From a virus: 33,885 nt of DNA. Numbering within the stretch: the stretch's first letter is position 1; each line of letters opens with the position of its first letter. The notes beneath the pieces are model-generated. The model saw nothing but the letters and a program-made list of their open reading frames with translations, was not told the origin of the DNA and ran no database searches. The position numbers were made by a program, and so were the translations under genes. The DNA is taken from positions 1 to 33,885 of IMG/VR virus record IMGVR_UViG_3300046516_000864, one strand, 5' to 3'. Shown here one piece after another: positions 29,362 to 33,885 of this stretch.

Positions 29362-30506
29362 GCGCGACCGTCACCCCCATCCTGACCGGTACCGGAACGT
29401 TCCGGCGGACCTACCAGGCGCAGATCGTCGAGGGCGACGGCCGCACGCTCGAGGCGCGGGTCGTGCCCTACAACGTCGTCGCGGAGGTCGCCGACCCGCC
29501 CGACTTCCGGCCCTACCGCGAGATGTTCGTCCCTGGGGCGTTCGAGAAGCAGCTCGCCGCACCCGACCGCGTCCGGGTCTGGCTCAACTTCGAGCACCAG
29601 CAGGGGCTCGGCGGGATCGTCGGGCACGGCGTCGAGCTCAGCGAGGAGCCCTCGGCGCTCGCCGGCCGGTTCCGCGTCCACGAGAACGCCGACGGCGACA
29701 AGGCCCTGCAGCTCTACCACGAAGGGCTCCTGACCGGCCTCTCGCTCGAGTTCGCCGCGATGCGCTCCCGCGTCGTGAACGGGGTCACCGAGCGGCTCCG
29801 CGCGCATATCCACGCCGTCAGCCTCTGCCGCTTCCCCGCCTACCAGGGCGCCGCGGTGCTCGCCGCCCGCCAGGGCCTGATGATGGCGGCGGACGAGGAC
29901 ACCGACCCGTGCGCCGAGTGCGGGCACGCCGCCGGCACGCACGTGGCCTGCGGCGTCAACGGCTGCCCCTGCAATGTCTACGTGCCCGACGGGACCGAGT
30001 GCGCGAGCTGCGGCCACCAGATGGCGAGCCACGTCGCCTGCTCGGTCGAGTTCTGCGACTGCGAGGCCTACGTCGAGGCCGACGACGCCGCCGCCGACCA
30101 GGCCGCCGGCGAGCCCGCGGTCGCCGGCCGCGCCGCGCCGCCGATGCCCGAGGGGCTCGAGGAGCGGCTCGCCGCGCTCGGGATCACACCGCTCGGCCGG
30201 ATCGCGAAGACCTCGCAACCCTGGAGCGGCGACCCCGGCCGGTTCACCGACGAGCAGTACCGCGCCTCGACGCTCCACTCCCGCCCCGGCCCGAAGGAGG
30301 CCTGCCTGCTGCCGGTGCTCGAGCCCGACGGCACCCTGAACGTGAACGCGCTCGGGCCGGCCGCCGCCGCGCTCAACGGCGCCCGTGCCGGCCTCCGGGG
30401 GATGAGCCAGACCGACAGGGCGGCCGCCGCCCGCAAGCTCGTCCGGTACTACAACGCCGCCGGGATCGACGTCCCGCCGGCGCTGCGCACGCTCGCGAGC
30501 TCCTGA
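29358..30506 (+). CDS. HK97-type prohead protease with zinc-repeat insert
   Basis: A 382-residue protein. Residues 15-175 are an HK97-type (U35) prohead protease with His80 in WLNFEHQQGLGG and Ser129 in LTGLSLEFAA, the expected catalytic pair. Then comes an insert of two 30-residue tandem repeats: Cys185, Cys188, His190, His195, Cys198, Cys203, Cys205 and, at exactly +30, Cys215, Cys218, His220, His225, Cys228, Cys233, Cys235. A C-terminal helical domain (FTDEQYRASTLHS, ARKLVRYYNAAG) follows, perhaps acting as scaffold. It would cleave capsid proteins during maturation. ATG in an ATGA overlap. Confidence 0.85.
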   Translation: MSATVTPILTGTGTFRRTYQAQIVEGDGRTLEARVVPYNVVAEVADPPDFRPYREMFVPGAFEKQLAAPDRVRVWLNFEHQQGLGGIVGHGVELSEEPSALAGRFRVHENADGDKALQLYHEGLLTGLSLEFAAMRSRVVNGVTERLRAHIHAVSLCRFPAYQGAAVLAARQGLMMAADEDTDPCAECGHAAGTHVACGVNGCPCNVYVPDGTECASCGHQMASHVACSVEFCDCEAYVEADDAAADQAAGEPAVAGRAAPPMPEGLEERLAALGITPLGRIAKTSQPWSGDPGRFTDEQYRASTLHSRPGPKEACLLPVLEPDGTLNVNALGPAAAALNGARAGLRGMSQTDRAAAARKLVRYYNAAGIDVPPALRTLASS

Positions 30507-30678
30507 CCCGGAGGTTGCGCCGTCCTGCCGCTGTGCCTACCATCGGCGGCAGAACGGCGCACCCTGCCGGGCTTGCTGAAGCGGACACCGCGCCACGCAG
30601 GCGTCACCTCCGCCGGGGCTCTGAGGGCAGCCCCCGCCGAGCCCACATATCCCGCATCAGCACCCGAGGAGGATTGAC
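30507..30678 (+). promoter_or_regulatory. Major capsid gene promoter and leader
   Basis: One of the few real gaps in the structural operon. TTGCGC (30515-30520) and TACCAT (30538-30543) at 17-bp spacing could be a promoter. The leader has two hairpins: CGGCAG (30547-30552) with CTGCCG (30564-30569), and GGGGCT (30615-30620) with AGCCCC (30629-30634). The ribosome site GAGGAGG is strong. A separate promoter for the major capsid protein would explain the break in coupling. Promoter is inferred. Confidence 0.4.
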
Positions 30679-31938
30679 GTGTCTGGCATGAGCGCAGTCC
30701 GCATGCGGCTCGAGCGGCTCGCCGACGAGCGCAAGCGCACCCAGGAGAAGATCGCCGACCAGCTCGAGCTCGCCGAGGACGACCAGCGCGACCTCAGCGA
30801 TCCCGAGCAGGCGATCCTCGAGAAGCACCGCGCCCGGATCACCGACCTCGACGAGGAGATCGCCGTGATGACGATCGACCTCGAGCGCGCCGACAAGGCG
30901 CAGGACGTCTCGGCGCTGATCCGCGGCGCGCAGACCGTCGAGCTCGGTGCCGGCAACGGCGAGGGCGCGATCGTCTACCGCACCTTCGCCGCCTACGCCC
31001 GCGACCAGCTGATCAGCCGCTACCCCGAGATCGCGAGCCTCGCCGCCGGCGACCCGTCCCGCGCCGCGGGCATCCGCGAGGAGGCGGTCGCACGGCTGCA
31101 GCGGGTCGTGAACACGACCACCGCCGACGTCGCCGGCCTGCTGCCGCCGCAGTACCTCGCGCAGATCCAGGACATCATCAACAAGTCGCGGCCGGTCGTC
31201 GCGAGCGGCCGGTTCGTGCCGCTGCTGACCGGGAAGCTCACCTACCCGCGCATCACCAACCGGCCGACCGTGCTCAAGCAGGGCGCGGAGAAGACCGAGG
31301 CGGGCGCCGGCTCGATGAGCGTCGTGATGGACACCGTCAACGCCGACACCTACCTCGGCGGCGGCGACCTCTCCTGGCAGACGATCAACTGGGCCACCCC
31401 GGACGCGCTCCAGCTCTGGTTCGACCTTGCCGCGGAGGCCTACGCGAAGCAGACCGAGACCGCGGCCTGCTCGGAGCTCGGCACCGCCGGCGGCGGCACG
31501 ATCGCCGTCCCGCTCGGCACCGCGGGCACCGAGAGCTTCTCCCAGTGGCGCACCGCCGTGCTCTCGGCGCTGAACACGATCTACAACCAGACCGGCGGCC
31601 GCGCGATGTCCGACACCCTCTGGGTCTCGGCCAACCGGTTCTTCCAGCTCGCCGGGCTCGGCACCGACCAGATCCTCCAGGTCTCCGCCGTGGGCAACAT
31701 GGACATCTCCTCGATGACCGGCACCTGGTCGGGGCTCCGGGTGGTCGGCAGCTACGGCTTCACGAATGCGAACGCCGGGGTCGTCGGCGACGCGTCCGCC
31801 TTCCTCGTCTCCGAGAGCCCGAACGCGCCGGTCGAGATGCGCGCGGTCGAGCCGAACATCGGCGGGATGCAGGTCGGCGTGATCGGCGGCTTCAAGTCCA
31901 AGGTGTTCGACCCCAACCGGTTCATCCACATCAGCTAA
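30679..31938 (+). CDS. HK97-fold major capsid protein
   Basis: A 419-residue protein. The first 75 residues are a charged coiled coil (RLERLADERKRTQEKIADQLE, given as RLADERKRTQEKIADQLEL), the delta-type scaffold domain usually removed by the protease. The rest fits the HK97 capsid fold, with segments GRFVPLLTGKLTYPRITNRP, YLGGGDLSWQTINW and WVSANRFFQLAGL typical of actinophage capsids. A strong ribosome site (GAGGAGG) precedes GTG 30679. It follows the protease and precedes the neck genes. It is expected to be the most abundant protein of the virion. Confidence 0.9.
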   Translation: MSGMSAVRMRLERLADERKRTQEKIADQLELAEDDQRDLSDPEQAILEKHRARITDLDEEIAVMTIDLERADKAQDVSALIRGAQTVELGAGNGEGAIVYRTFAAYARDQLISRYPEIASLAAGDPSRAAGIREEAVARLQRVVNTTTADVAGLLPPQYLAQIQDIINKSRPVVASGRFVPLLTGKLTYPRITNRPTVLKQGAEKTEAGAGSMSVVMDTVNADTYLGGGDLSWQTINWATPDALQLWFDLAAEAYAKQTETAACSELGTAGGGTIAVPLGTAGTESFSQWRTAVLSALNTIYNQTGGRAMSDTLWVSANRFFQLAGLGTDQILQVSAVGNMDISSMTGTWSGLRVVGSYGFTNANAGVVGDASAFLVSESPNAPVEMRAVEPNIGGMQVGVIGGFKSKVFDPNRFIHIS

Positions 31939-31958
31939 CGGGCGGCTGAGCGGCGGCC

Positions 31959-32312
31959 GTGTCCTACGCCGAGACCGACGAGCTCTTCCGGGTGCTCAAG
32001 GTTCGCAACCCGACCAGCGACCAGCTCGCGGCCGGGCAGCGGGTGCTGGACGCGGCCGCCGCCGAGATCGACGCCGAGCTCGGCCTCCCGACCCCCTACG
32101 ACCCGGCCGGCACCGTCGGCGGGACGAACCCGGCGCCGGCCTTGGTCGTCGAGGTCAACCTCGAGCGGGCCGTCGAGCACTGGCGGCAGCAGGAGGCGCC
32201 GTTCGGCGTGCTCGGGTTCGACTCGACGATGCCGACCCCGACCGCGACCGACTCCTTCAACCGGCACGCCACCAAGCTCTCGCCGTTGAAGGCGAGCTGG
32301 GGGATCGGATGA
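31959..32312 (+). CDS. Head-tail connector (gp6-like)
   Basis: A 117-residue protein right after the capsid gene. Its helical start (YAETDELFRVLKVRNPTSDQ) and middle (AAGQRVLDAAAAEIDAELG, VNLERAVEHWRQQEAPFG) match the pattern of small adaptor proteins that form the ring below the portal. The GTG start leaves a 20-bp gap to the capsid stop; the ribosome site is moderate (GGCGGCC). The stop overlaps the next ATG. Family assigned by shape and position. Confidence 0.65.
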   Translation: MSYAETDELFRVLKVRNPTSDQLAAGQRVLDAAAAEIDAELGLPTPYDPAGTVGGTNPAPALVVEVNLERAVEHWRQQEAPFGVLGFDSTMPTPTATDSFNRHATKLSPLKASWGIG

Positions 32313-32749
32313 GCTCGCTGACCGAGATCGCCGACGCGCTCGCCACGCAGATCGACGACTACCTCGCCGGGCTCGACTCGAGCTACGGCGAGCTCCAGGT
32401 CGAGCCGCGCCGGATCTTCAACCCGACCCCGCCGGCGATCGACATCTACCCGGCCGACGCGGTCGCGCAGGAGCAGACGAGCTTCGGCTACGCGGGCCGC
32501 GACGCGTTCCTGACGATCCGGGCCCGGGTGACGATGGCCGACGAGGACGCCGGCCAGGACCTCCTGCTCGAGCTCGCCGACACCGGCGCGACCTCGATCA
32601 TGGCGGCGCTCGCGTCCGACAAGACCCTCGGCGGCACCGTCGACGCCCATGCGGTCGAGAGCCAGTCCGGGTTCCGGGTCTACGAGGACGTCCCCGGCAC
32701 CGCCGCCTACCTCGGCTGCGAATGGACGATCCGGGTCGTGCGCTCATGA
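32309..32749 (+). CDS. Tail terminator/neck protein
   Basis: A 146-residue protein with a helical start (SLTEIADALATQIDDYLAGL), a mixed alpha-beta centre (IDIYPADAVAQEQTSFGYAG, FLTIRARVTMADEDAGQDLL) and an end AYLGCEWTIRVVRS. This plan and the position after the adaptor gene are typical of tail terminator or neck proteins of siphoviruses. It starts in an ATGA overlap with the connector and overlaps the glycosyltransferase by ATGA. Confidence 0.65.
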   Translation: MSSLTEIADALATQIDDYLAGLDSSYGELQVEPRRIFNPTPPAIDIYPADAVAQEQTSFGYAGRDAFLTIRARVTMADEDAGQDLLLELADTGATSIMAALASDKTLGGTVDAHAVESQSGFRVYEDVPGTAAYLGCEWTIRVVRS

Positions 32750-33885
32750 GCCGGCTGCTCTGGCTCTCGAACGCCCCCTGGGGCGCGAGCGGCTACGGCG
32801 AGCAGACCGCCCTCTTCGCCCCGCGGCTCCGCGACCAGGGCCACGAGATCTCGATCCTCTGCAACTACGGCCTGCAGGGCCGCGAGACGACCTGGAACGG
32901 GATCACCTGCTACCCGAGCGACGGCCAGTGGGGCAACGTCAACCTGCCGATGTTCGCCGAGGAGCTCGAGATCGACCAGGTGCTCGTCCTCTGCGACGCC
33001 TTCGTGCTCAAGCCCTCCGTCTGGCCGGACGAGCTGACGGCGGCGGTCTGGGCGCCGGTCGACCACTACCCGATCCCGACGCCCGTGCTCGGCGTGCTCC
33101 AGGACACCGCGCTGCGGCCGATCGCGATGAGCCGGTTCGCCGAGCAGCTCATGCGCGAGGCCGAGCTCGACCCGCTCTACGTCCCGCACGGCGTCGACAC
33201 CCAGCGGTTCCGGCCGCAGCCCGAGCTCCGCGACGCCGTCCGCGACGAGCTCGGGATCCCCCGCGACGTCTTCCTGGTCGGGATGGTCGCGGCGAACAAG
33301 GGCAACGCCTCCGTGCCAAGGAAGGGGTTCCCGCAGGCGTTCCTCGCCTTCAGCCGGTTCACCCGAGCCCACGAAGACGCCTGGCTCTACGCGCACACCG
33401 AGGCGCAGCCGTTCATGGGCGGCGGCGGCGGCCTCAACCTCGACGTGCTCGCCGAGACCTGCCAGATCCCGCAGGGCCGGCTCCGGTTCCCGCACGCGAA
33501 GGCCTGGCAGCTCGGGATCCCCGCGCAGGCGGTCGCGTTCATGTACCAGGCCTTCGACGTGCTCCTGATGCCGTCGATGGGCGAGGGGTTCGGGATCCCG
33601 CTGGTCGAGGCGCAGGCCTGCGGCGTCCCGGTGATCGCGAGCGACCACTCCGCGATGACCGAGCTCACCGCGGCCGGCTGGCTCGTCCACGGCGACCCCT
33701 GGTGGGACGAGCTCCAGCAGGCGTTCTTCATCGTCCCGTCGATCGACGGGATCGTCGCGGCGCTCGAGGCGGCCTACGAGGCGCGCGGCGACGAGCGGCT
33801 CCGGGCCGCCGCGGTCGAGCACGCCGCCGGCTACGACGCCGACGTCGTCGCCGACCGCTACTGGCGGCCCGCGCTCGCCGAGCTC
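32746..33885 (+). CDS. GT4-family glycosyltransferase (cut by the window end)
   Basis: At least 380 codons of a glycosyltransferase with a GT-B fold. The N-terminal half starts RLLWLSNAPWGASGYGEQT, a Rossmann-like strand and loop. The C-terminal half carries the donor-site motif MPSMGEGFGIPLVEAQACG with the E-x7-E pair, as in GT4 enzymes. It sits between the neck and tail tube genes. The frame is open at the window end and continues into the short frame at 2-25. It probably glycosylates a virion protein; the substrate is unknown. Confidence 0.85.
   Translation, partial: MSRLLWLSNAPWGASGYGEQTALFAPRLRDQGHEISILCNYGLQGRETTWNGITCYPSDGQWGNVNLPMFAEELEIDQVLVLCDAFVLKPSVWPDELTAAVWAPVDHYPIPTPVLGVLQDTALRPIAMSRFAEQLMREAELDPLYVPHGVDTQRFRPQPELRDAVRDELGIPRDVFLVGMVAANKGNASVPRKGFPQAFLAFSRFTRAHEDAWLYAHTEAQPFMGGGGGLNLDVLAETCQIPQGRLRFPHAKAWQLGIPAQAVAFMYQAFDVLLMPSMGEGFGIPLVEAQACGVPVIASDHSAMTELTAAGWLVHGDPWWDELQQAFFIVPSIDGIVAALEAAYEARGDERLRAAAVEHAAGYDADVVADRYWRPALAEL

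Overview
The window reads as an essentially complete genome of a temperate tailed phage (Caudoviricetes, HK97-type capsid, long non-contractile tail) of a high-GC actinobacterial host. The host assignment is inference: very high GC, frequent GTG starts, G/C-ending codons and an actinophage-like gene set. Nearly all genes lie on the + strand, and most neighbours overlap by four bases (ATGA, GTGA, twice probably CTGA), so translation looks coupled almost throughout. The ends fit together. The last gene (32746 to the right edge, a GT4 glycosyltransferase) is cut in frame, and the first 25 bases are the in-frame tail of a gene ending in a GTGA overlap. The terminal CGAGCTC occurs at both edges. 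The linear window is therefore probably a circular or permuted genome of about 33.88 kb opened inside this gene.

Layout. 26077-32749: packaging and head (small and large terminase, portal, prohead protease, major capsid protein, neck proteins). 32746-675: two glycosyltransferases of different folds between neck and tail. 676-8483: tail (tube, HK97 gp10-like protein, chaperone with possible frameshift, tape measure, distal tail protein, collagen/C1q-like fibre, lectin-like protein, small tail-associated protein). 8494-9793: acidic peptide, CHAP endolysin, holin. 9811-10083: the only convincing minus-strand gene, a possible lysogeny-expressed moron. 10084-10321: divergent control region with two perfect palindromes. 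10322-14221: early genes ending in excisionase-like and integrase genes. 14222-14495: attP with a tRNA T-arm/acceptor-like core and flanking arm-type repeats. 14496-20161: a run of small, mostly unrecognised genes. 20158-23985: recombination and replication (RecT, primase-helicase, RusA), with 45-bp palindromic repeats inside the 3' end of the primase-helicase gene. 23986-24203: a promoter and a leader with two mutually exclusive stems. 24204-26080: HNH endonuclease and ParB-methyltransferase.

How it works together. Integrase and the excisionase-like protein would move the phage in and out of a tRNA gene at the T-loop. The primase-helicase, RecT, RusA and a PD-(D/E)XK exonuclease would replicate and recombine the DNA. 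HNH and terminase would cut and package it into HK97-fold heads. The glycosyltransferases may decorate the virion, the fibre and lectin-like proteins may bind the host, and the holin and CHAP enzyme would release progeny. No CI-like repressor is recognisable, so the lysogeny switch is unexplained.

The strongest candidates for undescribed biology are the bistable leader at 23998-24207, the palindromic iteron-like array at 23186-23424, the attP core at 14296-14330, the 5-bp-phased GGCNN tract at 16465-16589, the (GA)22 tract at 10535-10578 and the zinc-repeat insert in the prohead protease.
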